A stretch of DNA of 64,000 nucleotides, from positions 1 to 64,000 of the forward strand of contig JBLIOE010000016.1 in the NCBI GenBank assembly GCA_047639555.1, in the 5' to 3' direction. Origin of the DNA: JAJRXC01 sp047639555 (lineage in GTDB: Bacteria > Actinomycetota > Acidimicrobiia > Acidimicrobiales > Aldehydirespiratoraceae). Within the stretch, counting starts at the first letter, position 1, and each line of letters opens with the position of its first letter. The notes below the pieces were generated by a model. It saw only the letters and a list, made by a program, of their open reading frames with translations. It was not told where the DNA came from and did no database searches. Below, piece by piece: positions 34,966 to 43,582 of the stretch. Both the position numbers and the translations under genes were made by a program.

Positions 34966-35988
34966 TCACCAGACGAGCGGAATGTGACCCGATGGATAGG
35001 TCGAGGCCGCAAAGCACCAGAACTCAATGGCGTGTCGAGGCAACGTCATCGTGGGGGCGGTGGCCGTGCGATGGAGCATCATCTCGTCGAAGATCATGAG
35101 GTCGCCGGCGGAGAACGCGGGCCGAACGACATCGAAGTTGAGTTCTTCGATCTTCTGGTCGCTCACGGCCCAGTCGAAGTAGGCGCCTTCGGTGCCCGTC
35201 TCGACGATGTGGTCGATGCGGGTGGGGACGATGTCGAGGCCGGGAGCGTCGACGCCACAGTCGCTGAGCGCGAGCCAGATGTTGATCGCTCGGATGTGGT
35301 CACCGAGGAACGCGCCGTCTTGGTGCCAGCCTCCGAGTTGGTCCGGATCGACCTTTCGGAGGGTGCATTTGTTGGCCGACATCACTGGCCGGTCGCCGAG
35401 AAAGTCTTGGATGATATCGCGCAGGCCGAGCGCCTCGTAGACCTCGAGGAGTTCGAACATCGAACGGGGGCTGTCGGCCAGCAGTACGCCCCCGGACTGG
35501 TGAATAAACCGGCGCCGCAGCGCCTGGGGCTCTTCCTCAAGCGTGTCGATCGCCACCCGGTTCATCTTCAACGGGAAATACACGCTGTTGCCGTGGTCCT
35601 CGAGATCATCGGGGTCGAGGACCTTGTCGAGGGCGGTCTCGATGATGCCGGTGAGCTTCGTGACGAGCGCCGGTGCGATGGCGTTGGGGAGATAGAGGCT
35701 GCCGTGTTTGAGAAGCGCGGCCCGCACGTCGGCGCTGGTGACCGAGTCGAACGACGCTTCAGGGAGCCCCGACGGTCCAATCGGTGGACTTGATAGCGCG
35801 GGCTCAACCTGAGGGCCAGGCGTGTCCGCCGTCAGCTGGACCCAGCTCCGGTGTCGCACATCGGTGAGGGCCCGTTCGAGCTGGTCATCCTGTTCGGCCC
35901 GGTTCGCCTCAGTGAGGAGGGCGATCGCGTCATCCCAGCGGTCGGACGCGCAGAGTTCTTCAGCGGCGGCAAGAGTGGTGTGGTTCAT
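34966..35988 (-). CDS. Phytanoyl-CoA dioxygenase (PhyH) family protein
   Basis: A 340-residue protein. Residues about 1-50 are a helical front part (AAAEELCASDRWDDAIALLT). The dioxygenase domain carries the iron ligands in GWHQDGAFLG near residue 215 and the distal His in MMLHRTATAP. It closely resembles the gene at 37818 (NKC.LR, WHQDGAFLG, VDAPGLDIVP, VETGTEGA.FDW). The substrate is not known; position beside a sulfotransferase and a glycan region suggests a small-molecule or glycan-tailoring role. Confidence 0.87.
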   Translation of the reverse strand: MNHTTLAAAEELCASDRWDDAIALLTEANRAEQDDQLERALTDVRHRSWVQLTADTPGPQVEPALSSPPIGPSGLPEASFDSVTSADVRAALLKHGSLYLPNAIAPALVTKLTGIIETALDKVLDPDDLEDHGNSVYFPLKMNRVAIDTLEEEPQALRRRFIHQSGGVLLADSPRSMFELLEVYEALGLRDIIQDFLGDRPVMSANKCTLRKVDPDQLGGWHQDGAFLGDHIRAINIWLALSDCGVDAPGLDIVPTRIDHIVETGTEGAYFDWAVSDQKIEELNFDVVRPAFSAGDLMIFDEMMLHRTATAPTMTLPRHAIEFWCFAASTYPSGHIPLVW

Positions 35989-35997
35989 GGCGGCCGA

Positions 35998-36735
35998 CTA
36001 CTGCGTTCCCGCCGAAAGGCGATCGCGATAGTTCTGTTCGGCGAATTCGTAGAGCCCAAGATCGAGCGCATTGTCGGTGGCGATGCGGTCGATCAGGTGG
36101 GCGGGTGCGTCTTCGGACTCCGTGGTGTTGGAGGTGACCGACTGCTCGGCATCGAGCGCGTATCGATCGGCGAGAGACTGCCAGAACTCGTCGAAATGGG
36201 GCTGGAGCCCAAGGGCGTCGAGACTTGCTACTCCGGCTTTGGCATCGTCGAGCCGGGCCGGTGAGTCGACCATGTCGGTGAGGACACCGTCGCCGGGGCC
36301 CATCTCGTCACTCTTGATCGCGAACATGCGGGTCATGTGGTTGCGGACCAAACCGGCGTAACGAAAGGGGTCGTCGTAGATCTCTTCGAGCGATTTGTCG
36401 CGATCAACGGGATTGATCTTCTTCTGGTGGCGAAGGTAGGAGAGTGTGCGTTCGATTGGTGGCCGCAGCACACTGAGCGTGACGAAATTGCCGCCCAGCA
36501 GCTCCACGGTGGAGAGCGGAAAGTGACCGGCGACGAGGCGCACCTCGGGGCCGCGCACCTCCCAACGGTCGAGAAGATGGCTCAACGAGATGACCGAAAG
36601 GCGCTTGTCTTTGCCGTCGCTGGCATTGGGGTAGATCGCGGCATCGTCGAACGAGCCGCGGAAGCGGTCGCGCAGTGTCGTTCCAGCGGTCTTTTGCAGA
36701 TGGACGACGAAGAAGCGGGTGTCGGGATTACGCAC
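35998..36735 (-). CDS. Sulfotransferase-family protein (P-loop)
   Basis: About 245 residues from GTG 36735; the frame extends to ATG 36837, but that would run across the promoter of the divergent PhyH gene. The PAPS 5'-phosphate loop is FFVVHLQKTAGTTLRDRF at the N-terminus, and the second site is around VLRPPIERTLSYLRH. It resembles the protein at 38817 (HFPL.T.ELLGG, R.P..RTLS.LRH). It would transfer sulfate from PAPS to a hydroxyl or amine. It lies 9 bases before the PhyH gene in the same direction. Confidence 0.82.
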   Translation of the reverse strand: MRNPDTRFFVVHLQKTAGTTLRDRFRGSFDDAAIYPNASDGKDKRLSVISLSHLLDRWEVRGPEVRLVAGHFPLSTVELLGGNFVTLSVLRPPIERTLSYLRHQKKINPVDRDKSLEEIYDDPFRYAGLVRNHMTRMFAIKSDEMGPGDGVLTDMVDSPARLDDAKAGVASLDALGLQPHFDEFWQSLADRYALDAEQSVTSNTTESEDAPAHLIDRIATDNALDLGLYEFAEQNYRDRLSAGTQ

Positions 36736-36840
36736 GAAAGCACAAGAGTAGCAGGTGACCGATCGCTCACCCAGAGTGAGAATGACCTCTTTCTCCGTGC
36801 CGGTCGGTGCTGTTATCCTTTGGGAAGTGAGAGGCATCCG

Positions 36841-37821
36841 ATGACATATCCATGGGCGTTCCTGCCAATGCAGGAGTCGACGGAGCTAGTTGGCGAGCCC
36901 GATCGTCTTCGCGAACGCCTGGCCGAAGACGGCTACCTCTACTTCCCTGGACTTCTCGCCCGCGAAAAGGTGATGAAGGTCCGCCGCGATGTCCTGGCCG
37001 CCCTTCGTCGTGCTGGTTGGACTGATCCTGACGCGCTGCCGATCTCGGGTCGAGTCGGTCGGACACCGGTGCGCGAAGGTGACCCCGAGTTCTTCGAAGC
37101 ACTCGATCAGGTCCAGAAGGTCGAGTCGTTCCACACGCTCGCCCACGACCCGAAACTCGTGGCGGCAATGCAAGCAGTGGTAGGCCCGAGCGCGTTCGCT
37201 CACCCACTAAAGATCGCTCGACTCGTCTTTCCGGATTTCGAAGCGATCTCGACGCCACCCCACCAGGATTTCCCCAACAATCAGGGAACCCCAAATCTCG
37301 CGGCCACCTGGATTCCGATTGGTGATGTCACCCCTGAGCTCGGCGGCCTGGCCATTCTGCGAGGTTCTCACAAGTGGGGTGCGCTGCCGCTCGCCAACCA
37401 TCTTGGCGCCGGCAACCGCTGCGCGGTCTTGCCGCTCGACATGCTCGAAGAGTGCCGCTGGGTCACCACCGACTTCTCGGCGGGCGACGTGCTCCTCTTC
37501 CCCTCGCTCACTGTCCATGCCGCGTTGCACAATTTGTCTGGCCGTTTCTTCCGACTCTCGGTCGACTTTCGTTGGCAGGAGCAGGGCGAAGCGCTCACGG
37601 AAGGGTGCCTTGAACCGCACTTTGGGCGCCAGACCTGGGACGAGATCTACGCCGACTGGAAGAGCGACAAGTACCAGTACTACTGGCGAGACCTCGACTT
37701 CGATGTTGCGCCGTTTGAAGACATGACACTCGTCGATGGCCCGACGGAAGAAGAGCTCCTGACCGAGTTCCTTCAGCAGCAAGCTCGCACGGAAGCCCGC
37801 CTCGCTGGTCGGGAATCATGA
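36841..37821 (+). CDS. Phytanoyl-CoA dioxygenase (PhyH) family protein
   Basis: About 326 residues from ATG 36841 with AGAGG upstream; TATCCT near 36815 may be its -10. The domain has DGYLYFPGLLAREKVMKVRR, iron ligands His/Asp in TPPHQDFPNN, the AILRGSHKWGALP strand, and the distal His in LTVHAALHNLSGRFFRLSVD. It is a different branch from the two paralogues at 34966 and 37818. It overlaps the next gene by 4 bases, so the two PhyH proteins are made together. Confidence 0.88.
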   Translation: MTYPWAFLPMQESTELVGEPDRLRERLAEDGYLYFPGLLAREKVMKVRRDVLAALRRAGWTDPDALPISGRVGRTPVREGDPEFFEALDQVQKVESFHTLAHDPKLVAAMQAVVGPSAFAHPLKIARLVFPDFEAISTPPHQDFPNNQGTPNLAATWIPIGDVTPELGGLAILRGSHKWGALPLANHLGAGNRCAVLPLDMLEECRWVTTDFSAGDVLLFPSLTVHAALHNLSGRFFRLSVDFRWQEQGEALTEGCLEPHFGRQTWDEIYADWKSDKYQYYWRDLDFDVAPFEDMTLVDGPTEEELLTEFLQQQARTEARLAGRES

Positions 37822-38810
37822 CGGCCGTCGCGGGCTCACTTCTTGACGAGATCGAACGGCTCGAGGCCGCGCTCCGCGACGGACCGAATCTCTCGCTCGA
37901 ACGCGAGCTGGTCGCGACTCGCCATCGTGCTTTTGCTGAGCTCGTACCGGCGCAGCGGGAAACTCCTGAACCCTTCGCGCCACAACCATTTGAGACCATG
38001 CCGGTGTCTGTCGCCGATCTGCCGGTGGTCAGCGGCAAGGACCTCGACGTCAACTTCCTTCGGGCGAGCCTCGCCACTCATGGCTGTGTGATCGTGCGAG
38101 GCCTCATCGATGCCGACACCGTGAGCACCCTGCGAGACGGAGTCGACCGCACACTCGATGCCTTCGATGCGCGTCAGGCGGGCGAGGCCGATGAGGAGTC
38201 GGCGCCGTACTTCACGCCGTTCACGCCCGACGAGGGCCGCTACCGAATCGGCGGTCGAAAGTTCATGCGGGAAAGCGGCGGCGTCTGGGCCGTCGATTCA
38301 CCGCGGATGCTTTTCGCCTTCACTGAGTTGCTCCGCACCACCGGCATCCGAGACCTGGTCGAGGCCTACCTCGGTGAGCGTCCGGTCCTGTCGGCGAACA
38401 AATGCAACCTCCGCCGGGTGCCAGTCACCACCTCCACCAACTGGCACCAAGACGGCGCCTTCCTTGGTCGTGAGGTGAAGTCACTCAACCTCTGGCTGGC
38501 CCTTGGCGCCTGTGGTGTGGATGCCCCAGGGCTCGACATCGTGCCGCGTCGCCTGTCTCATCTCGTCGAGACGGGAACCGAGGGGGCCATGTTCGACTGG
38601 TCGGTCTCGCCCGCCAAGGTCGCGGAAGCGGCCGGTCAGGCGCCCGTGCTCTCCCCCGAGTTCGAAGCGGGCGACGCGCTCTTCTTCGACCATCTCTTTT
38701 TGCATCGCACTGGCGTCACACCATCGATGACCAAAGAACGTCACGCGATTGAGTCGTGGTTCTTCGCCGCGTCGTCGTACCCCGAGGGACAGATTCCCGT
38801 CGTCCTTTAG
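37818..38810 (+). CDS. Phytanoyl-CoA dioxygenase (PhyH) family protein
   Basis: A 330-residue paralogue of the protein at 34966-35988. It has the same helical N-terminal part (LLDEIERLEAALRDGPNLSLE) and NWHQDGAFLG iron ligands, VDAPGLDIVPRRLSHLVETG, and distal His in LFLHRTGVTPSM. It is translationally coupled to the upstream PhyH gene. It converges on the sulfotransferase gene at 38817, with 6 bases between the stops. Confidence 0.87.
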   Translation: MTAVAGSLLDEIERLEAALRDGPNLSLERELVATRHRAFAELVPAQRETPEPFAPQPFETMPVSVADLPVVSGKDLDVNFLRASLATHGCVIVRGLIDADTVSTLRDGVDRTLDAFDARQAGEADEESAPYFTPFTPDEGRYRIGGRKFMRESGGVWAVDSPRMLFAFTELLRTTGIRDLVEAYLGERPVLSANKCNLRRVPVTTSTNWHQDGAFLGREVKSLNLWLALGACGVDAPGLDIVPRRLSHLVETGTEGAMFDWSVSPAKVAEAAGQAPVLSPEFEAGDALFFDHLFLHRTGVTPSMTKERHAIESWFFAASSYPEGQIPVVL

Positions 38811-38816
38811 GGGTGG

Positions 38817-39509
38817 TCAGACGGCGAGGGTTCGGGCGTACTCGTAGAGCGCGATGTCGTCGGCCTGATCAGCAGCGATCTGTTCGCAGAGAGAGTCGCT
38901 CGCCGGAGTGGGAGTGGTGCGATTCGCGAAGCGGGGTTCACCCAGGTTCCAACCGAACCGGCGACTTAGCTCGTCGCAGAATGGTTCGAACCGATCCTGG
39001 GTGCCGACGACATCGATGGTCTGCAGCGCTGCTTTGGCGCGCTCTAATCGGGCCGGTGTGAACTCGACCGCGGTGAACAGGTCGCCATCCATCTCGTCGA
39101 CGGTGAGGCTGAGCATCTTGACCATGTGGTTGTGCACCACCCACTGGCGTTGGGGATCGGCGTAGACCTCTTCGAGCGGCGTGTCGGCCTCGCCCAGCGT
39201 GGTCTCGCGATAGTGGCGGAGCGCGCTCAGGGTGCGGTCGACGGGATCACGCAGGATCGTAAAGGTCGTGAAGTCGCCACCCAGAAGCTCGGTGGTGCAT
39301 AGAGGGAAATGCCCGGCGACGACAGCGATTTCGTCGCCGCGTCGCTCGAACGCGGCGCGTACCCACTTGGTCAGCAGCGTGGTCTCGCCCATCGGCCCGT
39401 CGTCGACACCGGGATACAACGCCTCGCGCGGAAACGCTTCCTGAAGGCGCTGCCACAGGGCGGTGCCCGCCGTCTTCTGCATGTGCAGAAAGAAGAACCG
39501 TTGGGGCAT
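38817..39509 (-). CDS. Sulfotransferase-family protein (P-loop)
   Basis: A 230-residue protein beginning MPQRFFFLHMQKTAGTALWQ, a PAPS-binding loop directly at the N-terminus. The second PAPS contact is in FTILRDPVDRTLSALRHYRE. It resembles the sulfotransferase at 35998. It lies 10 bases after the four-domain glycosyltransferase gene and in the same direction, so it likely sulfates the same product. Confidence 0.85.
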   Translation of the reverse strand: MPQRFFFLHMQKTAGTALWQRLQEAFPREALYPGVDDGPMGETTLLTKWVRAAFERRGDEIAVVAGHFPLCTTELLGGDFTTFTILRDPVDRTLSALRHYRETTLGEADTPLEEVYADPQRQWVVHNHMVKMLSLTVDEMDGDLFTAVEFTPARLERAKAALQTIDVVGTQDRFEPFCDELSRRFGWNLGEPRFANRTTPTPASDSLCEQIAADQADDIALYEYARTLAV

Positions 39510-39519
39510 GGGCGGAGTG

Positions 39520-42500
39520 CTACTCGCTGCGACGAAGGAACCCGCCGGAGTTGAACGTCAAGCCGTGGCGTTCAACATCGGAGTCCTGCATGAAGTCGCC
39601 ATGCTGGCCGAGGAGACGGCGGATTGCGTCGGTTGCGGCGGGTCCGTATCCGGGCCAGACGGGACGCCCGTTGTAGATCGTGTTCTCGAAGATCACGTAG
39701 GAACCGGGCTTCACAAGCGGCGAGTACGCCTCGAATTCGAGCTGCAGCTTCGGCGCCGGGTTGGCCGAGCCGAGAACGACAAGAGCGTTGGCGTTGTCGC
39801 CGACTTCCGCGAGCACGGCGGCAATGGTGTCGTCGTCGGCCGGGTTTCCGGAGACATGGGTGACGCGGGGGTGGTCACCAAGCTTCGGGCCGAGCGGTCC
39901 GACCGCGATGACCTGTCCGTGTCCGAGCAGGTCACAGACGGAAGCAAAGAAATGCGCCGTACCGGTGTCGGGTCGTGAGGTGACAACGATGTGGTCGGGC
40001 CGAATCGACGAGACCAACTCTTGGTAGGTCACCAGGTCAGTCGGGGCGTTGGTGACCGGCTGGCCGAGCCAGGTCTGTTCTTTCCAGCCGAGGCTGTGCC
40101 AGTAGGCCTCGACGAACGAATTGTTGAGCTCGTCCGGAATCCGTGCTGCCACCTCGGGTGGTCCGTCGACTCCGGAGGAGACGCGTCCCTTGTTGAAGGC
40201 GGAAGCGGTCATTCGGCGGGAGCGGGTGCGGCGAGAGTCGTTCGATACGAAGCTGCCGACATAGTGCAGTTGGCGAGCGGGGCCGGAGAGGGGACGTCCC
40301 ATTTTCTCGGTGTAGTGCTCGCCGTAGCCGAAGGTCTTCGCCCGCCGTCCGTCGACGGCGGTGTCGTTGGTGGTGGTGCCGCCGTGCACCTGGTGGAAGG
40401 AGCCCTCACCCATGATCGTGGTGACCGTGGTGTCGGGATGGCTCGCCAAACGCTCGTAGATCTCGAGGTTGGTGTAGCCGCCGCCCGCCATGTCGTAGCT
40501 GTCGTCGAAGCCGCCCACCTGTTCGATCAGCGAACGAGGAGCGAAGAGGCAGTTGCTTTCGAAGATGCCGTCGAACCAGTCGCGTTCACCGATGAAGTGG
40601 CTGATCTCGAAGAGCCGATAACCATCGTTTGGCCAGTTGATGGCCTCGAACAGGGCGTCCTCTTCGGCTTGGGTGTAGGTGTCGCCGAGGGCGGGTTGTT
40701 GGCCGGGGCCGACATACCACTGCTGGGTAGCGACCACGGTGGGGCCGTAGGCCGCCGCGGCGCCGATGGCGTGGCGGAGCACGCCGGGCGAGAGCACATG
40801 TGCACCGTCGATCATCATGCCGACGAGTTCGCCCTGAGTTTGGACGATGCCGGTGTTGATGCCGTGGGTTGGTGAGGACGTGGCCTCGTCGCCCATCGGG
40901 ATCAGTCGGAACTCGGGGCCGAAGCTCTGCACGAACGATTCGGTGAGGGCGTGTTCGCTCGCGGAGCCGTTGTCGACGACGAGCACCTCGTACTTCAGAT
41001 CTTCGATGTCGCGCTGGTAGCTGCGCGAGAGCGAGTGCAATGTGCGCTTCGCTTCACGGCTCATGTTGTAGAAGTTGACAACGATCGACAGATCGAGAGC
41101 GGCCTTCTTGTTGGCGCGCTTGGGTGCGAGCGGGGCCCGATGGTGCACGCCGACACTGGCCGGTACGCGGGCAACGGTCTCGTCGGCCTTGCGCCACGCT
41201 GTGCCGGACCAGGCAACGCGGTCGAAGTCAGCGATGCCGCGTTCGGTGCGGAACGCTTCGACGGCCGCGCGGGTGTCGTCGTCGGACTCGTCGTCGACAA
41301 CGACCACGCCGCCGGGAACGACCTTGTCGTAGAGCGCAGCCAGTGTTGCGCCGGTTTCTGCGCCGAGGCCGCGGCCAATTCGCAGCAGCGCAATCTGTTC
41401 GATGTCGGCTTGGGGAAGGGTCTGAGACGGGTCGCCCTGTAGGAAACGGACTTGATTGTCGAGCAGGTCGAAGCGAGCGAATCCGTCACGGACTTGGTTG
41501 AGATCGCTCAAGAGATCGGCAGTGCCGGCCTCTTGCAGCGAGCGCGCACCGCTCTTCGGTGACGCCCGGAAGGCATCCGCCACCCACACGGTGCGGTCGG
41601 TGATTTCGCGAGCGTCGAGCACGCCGCGCATGTAGATCGCGGCGCCGCCGCGGCCGGCACCGACATCGACGAGGTCGCCCGCGACGCCGTCGCCGAGGAG
41701 GGCCTCGATGCTCTCGTCTAATTGTTCGAGACGCTCGCGGCCCATAGGGGCGTACGCGAAATGTCCGGTGTCGCGCCGGCCAACCGTGGCGCCTGTGTCG
41801 CGCTGGAGTTCGTTGGTGCGCAGATTCTTGGCGCGCAACTTGGCGGGGGCCCGCAGCTGTTCGGGGTCAACCTCGACGCCGCGGTTGACGCAGGTGAGGA
41901 GGTAGTCGATGCGCTCTTCGTTTTCGATGTAGTGCTCGTCGAGCAGGGCCCCACGAAGCAACGAGAGATAGCGGTTGTTGGCTCGGCTCAGAGTGTCGTT
42001 GCGCATCCGCTCGATGTTGTGTTCGAAGACCACACCTTCGAGCCGGATCTGTTCTGAGAGTTCGAGGAGGTCGGCGGTGCCTTGGGGCGATTCGATCTGG
42101 TCGAGAAGCGCCTTCACCTCTGGGTGGGCATCGAGATATTCCTCTTCCGCAACGATCGCGAGACCGAAGTAGATCGGAAGGATGACCTGGCGGAGGGGCC
42201 GGTCGTGTTCGGCGACGAAATCGTCGAGGCCGGTGCGAACGCCATTGCGCTCGCCGCCCTCTTCGATCGCGTTGTCGAGCGTGATGTTCATGCCGCCACC
42301 TGGGAGCAGCTTCGCTCGCCCGGGGGTCATCCCCTTCTTGGCGTGGGGCTGGCGGAACTCCTGTGGCACGTCGGAGGGGTTGTAGTAGAGGTCGCGGCGA
42401 CCGTAGGGCCAGCCGACATCGTGGAGGATCATCATCGGCAGCGGCTGGCCGGCTCGGCGAGCGCCCGCGGCAAGCTCGCGACACTCGTTGTAGACGGTGT

Positions 42501-42786
42501 ACCAATTGTGGTCGCCATCGATCAGTGCGACATCGAAAGCCGGTGCCGTCGGGAGGACCGCGAGGCTGAGGGCCCGGTGGAAGATGTAGCGCCCAGGGAA
42601 GGCTTCCTCGTGTTCGGTCGGATCGAACTGCGGCAGCGGGTCGATGATGTGGAGCTCCGCGTCGGGGCGGAGATCGTCGAGCATCTTGGCGGTTGTCTCG
42701 CCTCGGAGCGCGCCGATTTCAACGATTCGACGGGCATCAGATGCCAGAATCAGCGGATTGATAACTGTGTCCCAGAAGGGGTACAT
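39520..42786 (-). CDS. Four-domain glycan enzyme: methyltransferase, TylF-like, GT2, CmcI-like
   Basis: A 1088-residue protein. Residues about 1-240: class I methyltransferase-like domain (RRIVEIGALRGETTAKML, VALIDGDHNWYTVY). About 275-530: TylF/MycF-type macrocin O-methyltransferase (GDLVDVGAGRGGAAIYMRGV, TVWVADAF). About 555-860: GT2 glycosyltransferase (LSIVVNFYNMSREAKRTLHS, YEVLVVDNGS, GEGSFHQVHGG). About 905-1088: CmcI-like methyltransferase/hydroxylase-fold domain (QTWLGQPVTNAPTDLVTYQE, ASVCDLLGHGQVIAVG). It would both add a sugar and methylate it. The GT2 part resembles the separate gene at 53616. No signal or membrane segment is seen, so it is cytoplasmic. Confidence 0.85.
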   Translation of the reverse strand: MYPFWDTVINPLILASDARRIVEIGALRGETTAKMLDDLRPDAELHIIDPLPQFDPTEHEEAFPGRYIFHRALSLAVLPTAPAFDVALIDGDHNWYTVYNECRELAAGARRAGQPLPMMILHDVGWPYGRRDLYYNPSDVPQEFRQPHAKKGMTPGRAKLLPGGGMNITLDNAIEEGGERNGVRTGLDDFVAEHDRPLRQVILPIYFGLAIVAEEEYLDAHPEVKALLDQIESPQGTADLLELSEQIRLEGVVFEHNIERMRNDTLSRANNRYLSLLRGALLDEHYIENEERIDYLLTCVNRGVEVDPEQLRAPAKLRAKNLRTNELQRDTGATVGRRDTGHFAYAPMGRERLEQLDESIEALLGDGVAGDLVDVGAGRGGAAIYMRGVLDAREITDRTVWVADAFRASPKSGARSLQEAGTADLLSDLNQVRDGFARFDLLDNQVRFLQGDPSQTLPQADIEQIALLRIGRGLGAETGATLAALYDKVVPGGVVVVDDESDDDTRAAVEAFRTERGIADFDRVAWSGTAWRKADETVARVPASVGVHHRAPLAPKRANKKAALDLSIVVNFYNMSREAKRTLHSLSRSYQRDIEDLKYEVLVVDNGSASEHALTESFVQSFGPEFRLIPMGDEATSSPTHGINTGIVQTQGELVGMMIDGAHVLSPGVLRHAIGAAAAYGPTVVATQQWYVGPGQQPALGDTYTQAEEDALFEAINWPNDGYRLFEISHFIGERDWFDGIFESNCLFAPRSLIEQVGGFDDSYDMAGGGYTNLEIYERLASHPDTTVTTIMGEGSFHQVHGGTTTNDTAVDGRRAKTFGYGEHYTEKMGRPLSGPARQLHYVGSFVSNDSRRTRSRRMTASAFNKGRVSSGVDGPPEVAARIPDELNNSFVEAYWHSLGWKEQTWLGQPVTNAPTDLVTYQELVSSIRPDHIVVTSRPDTGTAHFFASVCDLLGHGQVIAVGPLGPKLGDHPRVTHVSGNPADDDTIAAVLAEVGDNANALVVLGSANPAPKLQLEFEAYSPLVKPGSYVIFENTIYNGRPVWPGYGPAATDAIRRLLGQHGDFMQDSDVERHGLTFNSGGFLRRSE

Positions 42787-42937
42787 GAAGGGCGCGTCCT
42801 CGTTCGATCACTTACGCGGTGTCACACTAAGTGTGGATTCAGCTACCTACCGCGGTCAAGGGGGCCGGTTGGCCCAGCTGTTTGCAACACAATCGTAGGC
42901 GGACGAGCCACATTCTCGCGTGTACCCTCTCCTCTCC

Positions 42938-43582
42938 ATGGCAACGCTGCGGGAACGCTGGGATCACTTTCAGGCCGTTCCTCGATCCGAGAAGAACGAT
43001 GGATACTGGGCGGGGGTTCGTGCCGGCCACCCACCGTTCACGACAGCCGTCCGTGAAGACGCAACGATCGCGGCCCGTCGCCGAGGCGAACGGAACGAGT
43101 TCGACGGGCCAATCGATGTTGTTTTGCAGGTGCTGCGGCTCTGTGTGGTCACTGATGCTTTCCTTGGACAGGTTTGTTATCGAGCGAAGGCGGCGCTCCA
43201 AGCTCGCCGTGTCCCACTTCTGCCGCGGCTGTTCCATCGCCTCGCCATCAACCAAGGACAGATCTGTATCGGCGACCCGGTAGTGATCGAGGCGGGTGTG
43301 TACTTCCCACACGGCCAGGTCGTGATCGATGGCATCACCACCCTCGGCCGCCGAGTTGTCGTGGCGCCGTTTACGACCATCGGCCTACGTTCGGGCGACT
43401 TCGTGGGGCCGACGATTCTCGAAGGGGCCCAGATCGGCACCGGTGCGAAGATTCTTGGACCACTCACAATTGGAGAGAACGCGGAAGTGGGCGCCAATTC
43501 CGTAGTGACGAAAGACGTTGTGGCGGGCGACGTTGTTGCGGGCGTGCCTGCTCGCGTCTTGCGGGCGAAGGGTGACGCATGA
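42938..43582 (+). CDS. Left-handed beta-helix (hexapeptide) acyltransferase, serine acetyltransferase-like
   Basis: About 214 residues from ATG 42938 (GTG 42920 is possible); TACCCT lies 9 bases upstream, so the mRNA may be leaderless. The C-terminal half is a hexapeptide-repeat helix: INQGQICIGDPVVIEAG, TTLGRRVVVAPFTTIG, IGTGAKILGPLTIGENAEVG, ending in the VVAGVPARVLRAKG tail. This is the serine/sugar O-acetyltransferase type. Given the neighbours it probably acetylates a sugar. It overlaps the glycosyltransferase gene by 4 bases. Confidence 0.85.
   Translation: MATLRERWDHFQAVPRSEKNDGYWAGVRAGHPPFTTAVREDATIAARRRGERNEFDGPIDVVLQVLRLCVVTDAFLGQVCYRAKAALQARRVPLLPRLFHRLAINQGQICIGDPVVIEAGVYFPHGQVVIDGITTLGRRVVVAPFTTIGLRSGDFVGPTILEGAQIGTGAKILGPLTIGENAEVGANSVVTKDVVAGDVVAGVPARVLRAKGDA

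Noticed and set aside
36736..36837. Upstream start (ATG 36837) for the sulfotransferase
   Set aside because: It would place coding sequence across the divergent promoter with only 3 bases between starts, and the related protein at 38817 begins right before the P-loop. It remains possible.
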